The notes beneath the pieces are model-generated. The model saw only the letters and a list, made by a program, of their open reading frames with translations. It had not been told where the DNA came from and ran no database searches. A DNA stretch of 64,000 bases, taken from assembly GCA_030674155.1 (NCBI GenBank), contig CM060324.1, positions 56,182,298-56,246,297 on the forward strand, in the 5' to 3' direction. The stretch is from Stramonita haemastoma. Taxonomy: Eukaryota > Mollusca > Gastropoda > Neogastropoda > Muricidae. Of the stretch, positions 23,266-33,590 are shown one piece after another. The position numbers were made by a program, and so were the translations under genes. Every line of letters starts with the position of its first letter. Position 1 is the first letter of the stretch.

Positions 23266-23639
23266 ATTGGGGAAGACCATTTCAAAGTGCAAGCTGAACT
23301 ATAACTATACAATTTCTTATTATTATCATGTGGTGATATGTAACTATACAATTTCTTATTATTATCATGTGGTGATATGGCGTGACTGCTAACGTCTAGT
23401 AACTGCGGCTCATGCTTATTGTTACTCTGTTACTATGGAGTGTATTGGCTGTATGATTGACAGTCACGTGTGTGTTGTCCCCCTTTAACTATGCAGTGTG
23501 ATGGTGTGATTCACAGTCTCAGCTATGTCAAAGCCTATTTGGTGAAACTTCCTTCAAACCTTTCAATTTTTTTCATGAACACTCTCCAAACTGAGCTGAG
23601 AGTTGATGCTTGTGAAAATGTTCAGCTGGAGCAGCAGCA

Positions 23640-23960
23640 ACAACACTGGCGGCTGCTGCAACAACATCACCACCACAACAACAGCAGCAACAGTTACAGA
23701 TTTGGGATGTCACTGTTCTTGTTGCTCCTAATGTTCAGTATTCGTGTCCTGTGGCTGCTGTAACGGCATCACCACCACAACAACAGCAGCAACACTCACA
23801 GATTTGGGATGTCACTGTTCTTGTTGCTCCTAATGTTCAAGTATTCGTGTCCTGTGGCTGCTGTAACGGCATCACCATAACAACAACAGCAGCAACACTC
23901 ACAGATTAGTGATGTCACTGTTCTTGTTTCTCCTAATGTTCAGTATTCGTGTCCTGTCTT
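23640..23960. repeat. ~102-bp tandem repeat, unit B
   Basis: About three copies downstream of the exon b donor in gene orientation. Confidence 0.85.
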
Positions 23961-24016
23961 CATATTGTGTGGAGAAAACAGTGGCTGCTGTCTTGACAAA
24001 GAAAAGAGGTCTTTAC

Positions 24017-24141
24017 CTCCATTATAGATATCCAGGTTGTCGTATCTGCAGCCGAAGGATAGTTTTATGTCCAAGTCCACCACATACAGCTGGATTCTCC
24101 TCCCTTCCTCTGCCGTCAGCGTCCATACGCAGTCCTGATGT
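24017..24141 (-). CDS. CUB domain B, exon b
   Basis: This 125-nt exon encodes HQDCVWTLTAEEG (cysteine 2), RRIQLYVVDLDIK and FGCRYDNLDIYNG (cysteine 3). The acceptor TGATCAG directly follows 60 bases of (TG)n on the minus strand and the donor is GGAG|GTAAAG. About three copies of the ~102-bp repeat follow in the intron. Confidence 0.88.
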
Positions 24142-24145
24142 CTGA

Positions 24146-24207
<62 letters not shown>
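24146..24207. repeat. (CA)n at exon b acceptor, unit B
   Basis: Pure CA for about 60 bases; (TG)n in gene orientation, ending one base pair class before TGATCAG. Confidence 0.92.
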
Positions 24208-24211
<4 letters not shown>

Positions 24212-24239
24212 CTCAGTTAATCAGTTACTCAATCAGCCT

Positions 24240-25189
24240 TGATCTCTATCCACCAACAAACAGAATGTAACATAATGGAGAAAACAGCGGTGGAAGGAAA
24301 GCGGTTCAGTGAACAAGAGATTCACAGACAGACATGTGTGGACCTGACACAGGCAAGACAGGTTGAACTACTCTCAAATGGCCCTCACACCTGGATCATT
24401 AAAAAATATGAGTCCCCTGAATAAAGATAGGAACAAAGAAGTACAGTAACCAGTGACAACTTCTTTCTCTACATGAAAATGATTTACCAAAGATTTCAAC
24501 AAACAAAATGACAGCATTCACAAAATCTCACCTTTGATGAAAGCCAGAGCTCTAGCCGAAGAACAAACAAACCAAACCCTAACCAAAGAAAGAAGGAAAC
24601 AAAAGACCAAAAAATAGAAAGATCAAAAACCCTCTAGATGACTTCATCTTTTGAAGACAGCATTTTATGTATCATTTTGAAGTACTCGATTTTTGTCTCC
24701 TGGTTGAAAACTCTTCAAAGATTAAGCAAGACACCTTTCCCAGTTTAAATGCGTCTATTGCGTTTTGACCATTTATTTATTTTATTTATATATATATTTT
24801 TTTTTTTTGGGGGGGGGGGGGGGACTGCCAAATCTGCCTTTGGGAGATTATAATGGAATCAGAAAAAAATATGCTAAGACACGAATTGTAAAAACAAACA
24901 GAAGAAAACAAAGTCCCGCGGATCTGTGTCCTTTGTGTTAGGGGATCCTTTGAACAGAATGCAAGAGAAGTCACTCAGTGTGTACCCAGCCCTGTGGTCA
25001 GTCAGAGCAGAATAAACCCAGACATTGCCAGACACTTCAAGTGCTAACACTGGAAGAACATTTGAAAAAAGAAACCCACCCTAAAATGAACTTTGCTTAG
25101 ATCTCAGAAGAGATACAAGTCCCCACTTGACCAAAAGGATAAAAGTGAAGGTGTCCCATAAAGTCATACGGGGAGCGGGGCGTCAGTTT
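24240..25189. other. Duplicated intron stretch, unit B
   Basis: Counterpart of 13490-14430. No gene. The LTR element follows at its end. Confidence 0.6.
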
Positions 25190-25193
25190 TGTG
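25190..25193. repeat. Target site duplication, left (TGTG)
   Basis: TGTG precedes the 5' LTR and recurs at 31964-31967 after the 3' LTR. The uninterrupted site in unit A reads CAGTTTTGTGTATGCG, which contains a single TGTG. Confidence 0.85.
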
Positions 25194-26533
25194 TGTAACC
25201 AGGTGGTTTTGTGTAGCTCTGTGTGTGAGAGCTTGTTGGGCATTTAGTTTAGGTTAGAATCAGCGAAACAGATATTTAGTGTGGTCAGAACAGATAAGAA
25301 CTTCTGTTCATTTTATAAAGTATTGTTGTTTGTTATGAGTACGATATATTTGTATTTTTATATGAAGTTGATGATTGAATCTTTTTGATCTTTATGATTC
25401 ATATGTTATTTTGTTTTTATGATTTTATCGTTAGTGGGATGAGATGAGATATATTTTATTGTAAACAAGGGAGAGAACTCTACCTTGCATTTCGAGCACT
25501 AAGAATCAGCCTGATATAAAAAAGAAAATATTAAATAACAACTTTAATAAATCATATTATCTATTCATATTCATGGATATGATTGTTGAAGGACTGCTCT
25601 TGACTCGATTCAACTCGACCACAGTGAAGATTCTCTATTTCCATCGTAAATTAGTATTTTCACTTATTACATCATATCAGTATAAGAACATTGGAATCTC
25701 GATCGGCAAAAGCAGTTCTAATTCATAAGTAAAGAAATATTTTATATACTGTAGTGTGCGATTGAGAATCGTGTGTAATAAACTTTATTTAGATAAATGA
25801 AATATAACTTAATTTAGGTTGTAGTAGATCGTAAGGTATACGACGGTTTGAACACGATGATTAGCCTAACGCTTAGCCTAACGCTCGTTCTTTGTTCTAA
25901 CGAATTTGAATCTCGTCGAACTGAATTTTATAAAATGCAGACATTTAATTATTAATTTATGGTATATTTTGGGTTTATATATGAATGAACATTAGGTTAG
26001 ATTATGTTAATATAGATAATCTGTATTATTAGAGATGTTCATTCTTTCGATCTTACGAACTACTTTGTAAGCAAGATTGATGCGCACGCAGTAGATCAGA
26101 AAGTGTGTTTTCGCATAGCTGTTTAATTGTTAATATCTCATCTCATGGACACTACTAGCTAATAATATGTATATGTATACAATCTATGAATTATATTCTT
26201 CCTTTTATATTCATTAAGTATTAGGCTCTGCTGGACTCTTAGTGTTTTATTATCGAAAGTTTTAGTGCAAACCTGTTAAAAGTGTGTCTACTCAGAGGCT
26301 TCAATCGCATTTAGCTCGCAGTTAGATGATTGTTGTGTAAAGTGCATTAGTGCATTTTAAAGCTTGTGTTTCCTAGTTTATTTTGATATATAATATGTTT
26401 AGCTTTGTTGTGTGGACAGCGAGATAATTATTGCTGAAGTCGCGTAAGGAAACACAAATTTACTCCATTTTACGTTCGAAGCTGCCGAATCGTCTGCCGC
26501 CGCGCGGTGCTGTCTTTGCAGTCCGTGCGAGGC

Positions 26534-26543
26534 TATATATTTA
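26534..26543 (+). promoter_or_regulatory. LTR TATA box
   Basis: TATATATTTA lies 130 bases before the LTR polyadenylation signal and follows a GC-rich stretch, as expected for the U3 promoter. The 3' LTR has the same box near 31713. Confidence 0.65.
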
Positions 26544-26666
26544 GGGGTGGTTAGGGTGCCTAGGCAGACTGGCAGAGACTAGTAGAGATAGGTTTGCAGA
26601 CTATGGTAGACTGGGTTAGACCTGTAGCAGTCCAGCAGAGCACAGGAGGGAGCAGAGAGATGATGT

Positions 26667-26672
26667 AATAAA
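26667..26672 (+). promoter_or_regulatory. LTR polyadenylation signal
   Basis: AATAAA lies in R of the 5' LTR; the functional copy would be the equivalent at about 31846 in the 3' LTR. Confidence 0.6.
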
Positions 26673-26783
26673 GACTGACCAACGCCCAGCTGCTGTCTTC
26701 CCCTGAGTCTTCTTTTGTTTGGCTGCTGTACATTGTTCCCTACTTTCCCTGTCCTCTATCCTTGCTATTCGACCCATCACAAG

Positions 26784-26802
26784 TGGCGCTGCGAGCAGGA
26801 TT
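26784..26802 (+). promoter_or_regulatory. Primer binding site, tRNA-Ser-like
   Basis: TGGCGCTGCGAGCAGGATT starts two bases after the LTR. From memory of animal tRNA-Ser 3' ends (ending CTCACAGCGCCA) it is complementary with one mismatch over 19 positions. The assignment to serine tRNA is inference until compared with the host tRNA set. Confidence 0.6.
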
Positions 26803-26850
26803 TGGGAAATGGAACTATGTCAGTAGCTGGGTAACTGGAGGCTCAGTCCA

Positions 26851-28578
26851 GTGCAGGAAGAACGCCATAAGATGCCAGCCCACAGCAGGAGGGGGAAAAA
26901 CAGAAAACACCATCCTGTAAAGATAAGCCCTAGCCCTGCAGCCGTGGCCTGCACACCAAGTGTACAGGACACAGAGATGCCCCAGGCCCCTGAGCTACCC
27001 ACATTCTCTGGGGATGAAGACGTGGACACCTTCATCCGGGAGGCCAGGCGGATGATTGAGCTGCACCCAATGCCAGACGGAGCAGCTGCTGCCTGGCTGT
27101 TTGGCGCACTGCAAGGGCGGGCGAAGCAGCTGATCCTCTACAGGGAGCCTGCAGAGGTGGACAACCCTGAAAAAATTTTCAGCATCCTGGAACGGCACCG
27201 GGGCCTGGAGGGGGAAGCATCCACTCTCGCTGCAGTCTTCTTTGAGAGGCAGCAGGGGCTTGCTGAGTCTGCCAGCGAGTATGCTAAAGACCTGAGGGTC
27301 ATCTGGGCCAAGGCCAACGCTGCTGAGGCTGACACCCTGTCTCCAGCCATGCTGAATGATGCCTTCACCAACGGGCTGCATTCCAGGTCCTTGCAGAGGG
27401 ACCTGAGACGCTTCCTGAGGTACAGACCAGGGGCTACATTCCAGGAGGTGACCACAGAGGCCCAGTGCTTGCTGAGTGAAGACCCGGGCGGCCCGGACAC
27501 GATTACACAGCAGGCAGCTGTACCAGACCCAGGCATCTTGCAACGCCTGGAGGCCCAGATCGCCGCCCTTGTGACAGAGAACGCTGTCACAAGGCAGATG
27601 CTACAGGAGCGGCAGGATCCAGTCACCTCGTCTCCAGGTACGCCACCACGCAAGACCAGCTCAGCCTCACCACGCCAGACCAGCCCAGCCTCACCACGCC
27701 AGACCAGTCGACAGCAGAGAGGCCATAAACCTCATGGCCCTCGTCAGCGTGACCTGACCTGCTGGTGGTGCCAGCGCCTGGGTCACTGTATGGCAGACTG
27801 CCGGGCCAGGCAGTCCTACCAGCGACGGGTCCACCGTCAACAGGTGGGCAGCAGTAAAGCTGCAATGGGGGAACCCAGGAGGCTGGAAACCACTGTCACC
27901 TGCCTTCAGGCTCAGCTGGCAACCCTGTCAGCTGAGATTGCCAGCCTGAGGGTCCAGCTACAGCAGCGTGCCACACCCCTTTGCAGCCACAGCTGTGCGA
28001 CGCTACAGGATCCCAAGCCTGACCCTCCCCACTGCCTGTGGTGTCAGAGGAGGGGTCACATGGAGGAGGACTGTCGCATTAAGCGACGCCACTTCAAGAA
28101 GGTGATGGGACGGGAGGCACTGACGACGCAGACGGGACGACGCAACCAAGTTGCTGTTGATAGCCTAAAGGTTGTCAAAAGCAGCAGGCCTATCAAGGGG
28201 CCCTGTACCACACCACAGTGTGTGGAACGACCTGTCCAAGTGTCACCGAAACGCCGGCGGCGACGACGAAGACAACGGTCAGCTGGGTGCCAACCCAGGT
28301 GTAAGCAGATGAGACCTACGCCTGTGCATCATGTGCCACCACTGGTAAGTGGTGGAAAGCCTAGTGTTCACCATGGACACATGCCCGCAACTGTACCATC
28401 AAACCAGTGTGATGAACAGTATCAGACAACCAGTGTTCTTCATTGTTCTGGTAGTTCTGGCTATGAGTCAGAGACTGAACCTGTTCCTGTTAGTGTTTCC
28501 ACTCCAGTTTCAGTCCCGAGAAGATCTCTGCAGCCAGCCTCAAAATCAAAAGTGACAATGTCTTCAGTGAGTATGTAA
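26851..28578 (+). CDS. Gag-like protein of LTR element, 575 aa
   Basis: This is the only long intact ORF of the element. A basic N-terminus is followed by a helical capsid-like region (about residues 45-215) opening with LPTFSGDEDVDTFIREAR, typical of retrotransposon Gag and related capsid proteins. Then come a predicted coiled coil (about 227-255), a Ser/Pro/Arg-rich stretch, a CCHC zinc knuckle (304-317, CWWCQRLGHCMADC), a second coiled coil (about 342-375), a second CCHC knuckle (395-408, CLWCQRRGHMEEDC) and an Arg cluster near 466-476. Gag assembles particles and binds the element RNA through the knuckles. The first AUG after the primer site that stays open was used. Ends at TAA with no pol frame following. 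Codon use is GC-rich relative to the AT-rich LTRs. Confidence 0.85.
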   Translation: MQEERHKMPAHSRRGKNRKHHPVKISPSPAAVACTPSVQDTEMPQAPELPTFSGDEDVDTFIREARRMIELHPMPDGAAAAWLFGALQGRAKQLILYREPAEVDNPEKIFSILERHRGLEGEASTLAAVFFERQQGLAESASEYAKDLRVIWAKANAAEADTLSPAMLNDAFTNGLHSRSLQRDLRRFLRYRPGATFQEVTTEAQCLLSEDPGGPDTITQQAAVPDPGILQRLEAQIAALVTENAVTRQMLQERQDPVTSSPGTPPRKTSSASPRQTSPASPRQTSRQQRGHKPHGPRQRDLTCWWCQRLGHCMADCRARQSYQRRVHRQQVGSSKAAMGEPRRLETTVTCLQAQLATLSAEIASLRVQLQQRATPLCSHSCATLQDPKPDPPHCLWCQRRGHMEEDCRIKRRHFKKVMGREALTTQTGRRNQVAVDSLKVVKSSRPIKGPCTTPQCVERPVQVSPKRRRRRRRQRSAGCQPRCKQMRPTPVHHVPPLVSGGKPSVHHGHMPATVPSNQCDEQYQTTSVLHCSGSSGYESETEPVPVSVSTPVSVPRRSLQPASKSKVTMSSVSM

Positions 28579-30335
28579 GTGTTAGTTTTTAGATGTTTCA
28601 AGCAAGAGCTTTATAAATAATGGGTAAAGAAGAGAAAAAGTAAGGAGCTTAACACCTGCTCAGAAGTGACATTTTGGTATATTTATTATTTTGTTTAATG
28701 TGAAAAATTATATTTTAAAAGATTGTGACTTCTATATTTTGGTCACTTGGTATGTTGATTTTTTTAGCTGTTGATTTTGACATGTTTGGTCATATAACAT
28801 GGTTATCATTTTGAAATTGAGTATTATGGATTTGGTTTTGGTATGGTTTTTGAGTACGACAAGTCTGGTCAGTTAGTATATCCATGATATTGTAAAATTT
28901 AAGAATAACTATGTTGTGGTTTATTTTATATACGGAGGGACAGCAGAGAGACATCCAGAGTCATGAACTGGATGTGGGCCGGCCTCCCTAGAGTGTAAGG
29001 AAGATTAAAGGCCCAAGACACTTGTTTGAAGGGGGCTTCTCCTCTGAGAACTCTCTGTTGCCATGCTCTACGTGGGTTTTTTTTTTACCTCTCATAATTG
29101 GTAGACAAGGTAAAATGTTTTGAAGGATGAGGCAAAACTAGATTGAGAAAATTGTCCCAAGTTAACAAGCCAGAGTGAGGAAAAATGTTCAAATAACAAG
29201 TCCTCTTTTCTGTTAAAGTTAATTTCAAGAAAACATCAGTTGGACATGAAAATAATTTTTGGATCGGAAGACATTTCTTTGTTTTTGACATAAGTTTTGT
29301 GTGTGTGTGTTGTGGAGCTTCTAGTCAAGTGTACAATATTGTTGTGATGATGAAGGTGTCAAAAACACCTCATGGTTGATCAACTAGTACATTTTTATTA
29401 TTGATTTTTTTTATTGTGGTCATTGGATACCAGGTGGAAATATTGAGTGGAATTTAAAATATTTTTCTTTGCATTGGATAGTGGTTTTGAGGAAATTTGT
29501 TAAAAGAACAAGTCCCAGCTATCTGCTATTTTTCAAAGAAAAAAAAGTATGTTGTAACTTTACCCGGTTAAAAGAACCAGGTTGAGTAAGGCTCTGATGA
29601 AACTATGTTGATGTTTAGTGATATGAGGAATTTTGTTCAAAAAGCAACTCCTCAATAATCTACAGGGCAACAATATGTTTCATTAAGTGAGCGGGTCGTC
29701 GAGAGAATTTTGTCAGCAGGCAGAAGAAGAGAGTTTGAAGATTCTTGCTTGAGTAGCAACCCCTCTGTAGTCTGCTACAGTTTATGATTTTGTCCTGACT
29801 AGAGAAAATATTTGTCAAAATGCAAATTTTCTGTGGCCAGTCGTAACATTTAATGTTAAATCAAAAGCTGTGCTGTGGTCTATAAAGAATTTTGTTAATA
29901 TAACAGATCTTTATCAGACATTAGCAGTGTGAGTACAGGGAGGTAACCCAATATATAAGGAAGTCACAAGTTGTTTTATGATTATATTGTTCAAATAACA
30001 TGGATCGTAAAGGCTTAAGATGTGTTTTCCTTGATATTGTGTTGCGAAGAGTTGAGTTAGCACCACAATTTGTTTTGATGATTATAATGTTAAAAGAACA
30101 TTTATCATTTTATAAACATAAATTTGTGGGTGCTTTGTATCCTCTTGATGAAGAGAGGAGAGCTATTGCCAAATTCAGCTGCAGTTGTTATAACTGACAG
30201 CAGGGTTGAAAATGCTTTGAGGAGTTTGATGATTTGAGAAGTTGGCATTTGTTTTGAATTTATTTTTGTGTGTTTTTGTGTTTTGCGTGTTGCGTGTTTT
30301 GTGTTTCACCTGGGTAGTTTATTATTTTTTGTGTG
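28579..30335 (+). other. Noncoding 3' spacer of LTR element with repeated motif
   Basis: No pol-like frame is open here. The stretch is AT-rich and holds seven near-palindromic motifs of type TGTTnAAAnnAACA (about 29186, 29498, 29566, 29634, 29893, 29988, 30088), three of them 68 bases apart, in degenerate tandem units that also share CAACYCCTC and TCTGCTA-like blocks. Two short ORFs (29085-29291 minus, 30000-30197 plus) resemble nothing I recognise. Confidence 0.6.
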
Positions 30336-30355
30336 TGTCAGCGCGGACGCTGACA
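30336..30355 (+). other. Perfect hairpin before the polypurine tract
   Basis: TGTCAGCG and CGCTGACA pair over eight bases with a CGGA loop, eight bases before the polypurine tract. Confidence 0.55.
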
Positions 30356-30363
30356 GAGTTTGT

Positions 30364-30372
30364 GGGGGGAGA
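30364..30372 (+). promoter_or_regulatory. Polypurine tract
   Basis: GGGGGGAGA directly precedes the 3' LTR and is the expected primer for plus-strand DNA synthesis. Confidence 0.8.
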
Positions 30373-31963
30373 TGTAACCAGGTGGTTTTGTGTAGCTCTG
30401 TGTGTGAGAGCTTGTTGGGCATTTAGTTTAGGTTAGAATCAGCGAAACAGATATTTAGTGTGGTCAGAACAGATAAGAACTTCTGTTCATTTTATAAAGT
30501 ATTGTTGTTTGTTATGAGTACGATATATTTGTATTTTTATATGAAGTTGATGATTGAATCTTTTTGATCTTTATGATTCATATGTTATTTTGTTTTTATG
30601 ATTTTATCGTTAGTGGGATGAGATGAGATATATTTTATTGTAAACAAGGGAGAGAACTCTACCTTGCATTTCGAGCACTAAGAATCAGCCTGATATAAAA
30701 AAGAAAATATTAAATAACAACTTTAATAAATCATATTATCTATTCATATTCATGGATATGATTGTTGAAGGACTGCTCTTGACTCGATTCAACTCGACCA
30801 CAGTGAAGATTCTCTATTTCCATCGTAAATTAGTATTTTCACTTATTACATCATATCAGTATAAGAACATTGGAATCTCGATCGGCAAAAGCAGTTCTAA
30901 TTCATAAGTAAAGAAATATTTTATATACTGTAGTGTGCGATTGAGAATCGTGTGTAATAAACTTTATTTAGATAAATGAAATATAACTTAATTTAGGTTG
31001 TAGTAGATCGTAAGGTATACGACGGTTTGAACACGATGATTAGCCTAACGCTTAGCCTAACGCTCGTTCTTTGTTCTAACGAATTTGAATCTCGTCGAAC
31101 TGAATTTTATAAAATGCAGACATTTAATTATTAATTTATGGTATATTTTGGGTTTATATATGAATGAACATTAGGTTAGATTATGTTAATATAGATAATC
31201 TGTATTATTAGAGATGTTCATTCTTTCGATCTTACGAACTACTTTGTAAGCAAGATTGATGCGCACGCAGTAGATCAGAAAGTGTGTTTTCGCATAGCTG
31301 TTTAATTGTTAATATCTCATCTCATGGACACTACTAGCTAATAATATGTATATGTATACAATCTATGAATTATATTCTTCCTTTTATATTCATTAAGTAT
31401 TAGGCTCTGCTGGACTCTTAGTGTTTTATTATCGAAAGTTTTAGTGCAAACCTGTTAAAAGTGTGTCTACTCAGAGGCTTCAATCGCATTTAGCTCGCAG
31501 TTAGATGATTGTTGTGTAAAGTGCATTAGTGCATTTTAAAGCTTGTGTTTCCTAGTTTATTTTGATATATAATATGTTTAGCTTTGTTGTGTGGACAGCG
31601 AGATAATTATTGCTGAAGTCGCGTAAGGAAACACAAATTTACTCCATTTTACGTTCGAAGCTGCCGAATCGTCTGCCGCCGCGCGGTGCTGTCTTTGCAG
31701 TCCGTGCGAGGCTATATATTTAGGGGTGGTTAGGGTGCCTAGGCAGACTGGCAGAGACTAGTAGAGATAGGTTTGCAGACTATGGTAGACTGGGTTAGAC
31801 CTGTAGCAGTCCAGCAGAGCACAGGAGGGAGCAGAGAGATGATGTAATAAAGACTGACCAACGCCCAGCTGCTGTCTTCCCCTGAGTCTTCTTTTGCCTG
31901 GTTGCTGTATATTGTTCCTCTCCTTTCCCTGTCCTCTATATCCTTGCTATTCGACCCATCACA
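30373..31963 (+). repeat. 3' LTR
   Basis: Begins TGTAACC and ends CATCACA, 1591 bp. It is a direct repeat of 25194-26781, with about seven clustered differences after position 31895. Confidence 0.9.
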
Positions 31964-31967
31964 TGTG
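31964..31967. repeat. Target site duplication, right (TGTG)
   Basis: Second copy of TGTG; the sequence then continues TATGCGATC as in the empty site of unit A. Confidence 0.85.
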
Positions 31968-32335
31968 TATGCGATCATTTCCCCCCACCATCTAGATAGC
32001 CCCATTCCGACTTTAGCGATGGTGTATAAACATGACACCAATGTGCATGCTGTTTTTTGTGTGTCATCCAATCCTACTGGCACACAATAGACTACCCTTC
32101 CTAAAGAAGAACGGGTTTTTAACATGTGCGCAGGATCAGCTGCGTGCGTATGCCCACGTGGCCTTAGTTTATAGTCTCATCCGAAGAACTTTGACATTCA
32201 GTGTGACTTTTTCATCAAACTGGGAAAAAAAGGGGAGGCTAGGAATCAGACCCAGAGCCTCACGGTTAATTTGTTGGCAGGCAAACGTCTTAATCGTCAT
32301 GCCATCTTCTATCTTAGCCCTATATACATTCCATT
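31968..32335 (-). mobile_element. SINE family 3 copy, unit B
   Basis: Counterpart of 14440-14790, with fewer single-base losses; cut from its left flank by the LTR element. Confidence 0.6.
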
Positions 32336-32359
32336 ATCATTATTAATATTATTACTTAC

Positions 32360-32456
32360 GGCTTGTAGTTTCCAGGGTAGTTGCCAGATGTCAGCGTTTT
32401 GTTGCGGCCCTGTTCCACTGTCAGCTGGCCTCCCACAGGACATGCCATTCCGCTAT
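32360..32456 (-). CDS. CUB domain B, exon a
   Basis: This 97-nt exon encodes SGMACPVGG (cysteine 1), QLTVEQGRNKTLTS with the N-K-T sequon, and GNYPGNYK. Acceptor TGTTTCAG|AT, donor CC|GTAAGT. It is the intact counterpart of the damaged exon a in unit A. In this unit the 6.77-kb LTR element sits in the intron between this exon and exon b at 24141. Confidence 0.87.
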
Positions 32457-33355
32457 CTGAAACATCAGTATCTGTCACATGTCTGTTTCAGTAAACAGCA
32501 GTATCTATCACATGTCTGTTTCAGTAAACAGCAGTATCTGTGACATGTCTGTTTCAGTAAACAGCAGTATCTGTGACATGTCTGTTTCAGTAAACAGCAG
32601 TATCTGTCACATGTCTTTTTCAGTAAACATTAGAATCAGTCACATGTCTGTTTCAGTAAACAGCAGTATCTGTCACATGTCTGTTTCAGTAAACAGCAGT
32701 ATCTGTCACATGTCTGCTTCAGTAAACAGTAGTATCTGTGACATGTCTTTTTCAGTAAACATTAGAATCAGTCACATGCTGTTTCAGTAAACAGCAGTAT
32801 CTGTGACATGTCTTTTTCAGTAAACATTAGAATCAGTCACATGTCTGTTTCAGTAAACAGCAGTATCTGTGATGTCTGTTTCAGTAAACAGCAGTATCTG
32901 TCACATGTCTGTTTCAGTAAACAGCAGTTATCTGTGACATGTCTGTTTCAGTAAACATTAGAATCAGTCACATGTCTGTTTTAGTAAACAGCAGTATCTT
33001 TGATGTCTGTTTCAGTAAACAGCAGTATCAGGGACATGTCTGTTTCAGTAAACAGCAGTATCTGTCACATGTCTGTTTCAGTAAACAGCAGTATCTGTCA
33101 CATGTCTGTTTCAGTAAACAGCAGTATCTGTCACATGTCTGTTTCAGTAAACAGCAGTATCTGTCACATGTCTGTTTCAGTAAACAGCAGTATCTGTGAC
33201 ATGTCTGTTTCAGTAAACAGTAGTATCTGTCACATGTCTGTTTCAGTAAACAGCAGTATCTGTGACATGTCTGTTTCAGTAAACAGCAGTATCTGTCACA
33301 TGTCTGTTTCAGTAAACAGCAGTATCTGTCACATGTCTGTTTCAGTAAACATCAG
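32457..33355. repeat. 33-bp minisatellite, unit B
   Basis: About 27 copies of the unit with CTGTTTCAGTAAACAG, continuous with the exon a acceptor; fewer indels than in unit A. Confidence 0.95.
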
Positions 33356-33590
33356 AATCAGGGGAGGATATGGTTACCATGAAAAACACCTTCAGAGCCT
33401 CTTGCTTACTGCAACTGAGAATGATTATTGAAAGATGAAACAACTTGACACAGAGAGGATATTATGCAACTACCATCAATCTGCTGACCCCAATATTCTG
33501 TATGCCTTTTTGGGGGCAGCTTGTATGCTGTCTCTGTTTCTGATGCTGCACTGTGCAGGCATCCAGGCCAGTTCAGGCACTTGCAGCCTG

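Larger units (their letters stand above)
25194..26781 (+). repeat. 5' LTR
   Basis: It starts TGTAACC and ends CATCACA. It contains a TATA box (26534) and AATAAA (26667), so U3, R and U5 can be placed: U3 to about 26560, a short R to about 26690, then U5. It matches the 3' LTR along about 1.5 kb; the differences I see are in the last 75 bases. Confidence 0.9.
25194..31963 (+). mobile_element. Gag-only LTR retrotransposon (6770 bp)
   Basis: The element has two long direct LTRs (1588 and 1591 bp, TG...CA ends), a tRNA-like primer site, one Gag-like ORF, a polypurine tract and a 4-bp target duplication (TGTG). No reverse transcriptase, integrase, RNase H or protease is readable in the 1.8 kb after gag, so it is non-autonomous. 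It lies in the intron between exons a and b of CUB unit B, antisense to the gene. Unit A shows the exact empty site near 14435. Identical LTR bodies point to a recent insertion, after the A/B duplication. Confidence 0.92.

Noticed and set aside
26995..27653. Minus-strand ORFs of 171-182 residues across gag
   Set aside because: Shadows of the GC-rich gag frame, without their own motifs.
28579..30335. Hidden pol gene in the LTR element
   Set aside because: No frame is open for long and no RT, integrase or protease motif is readable on either strand.
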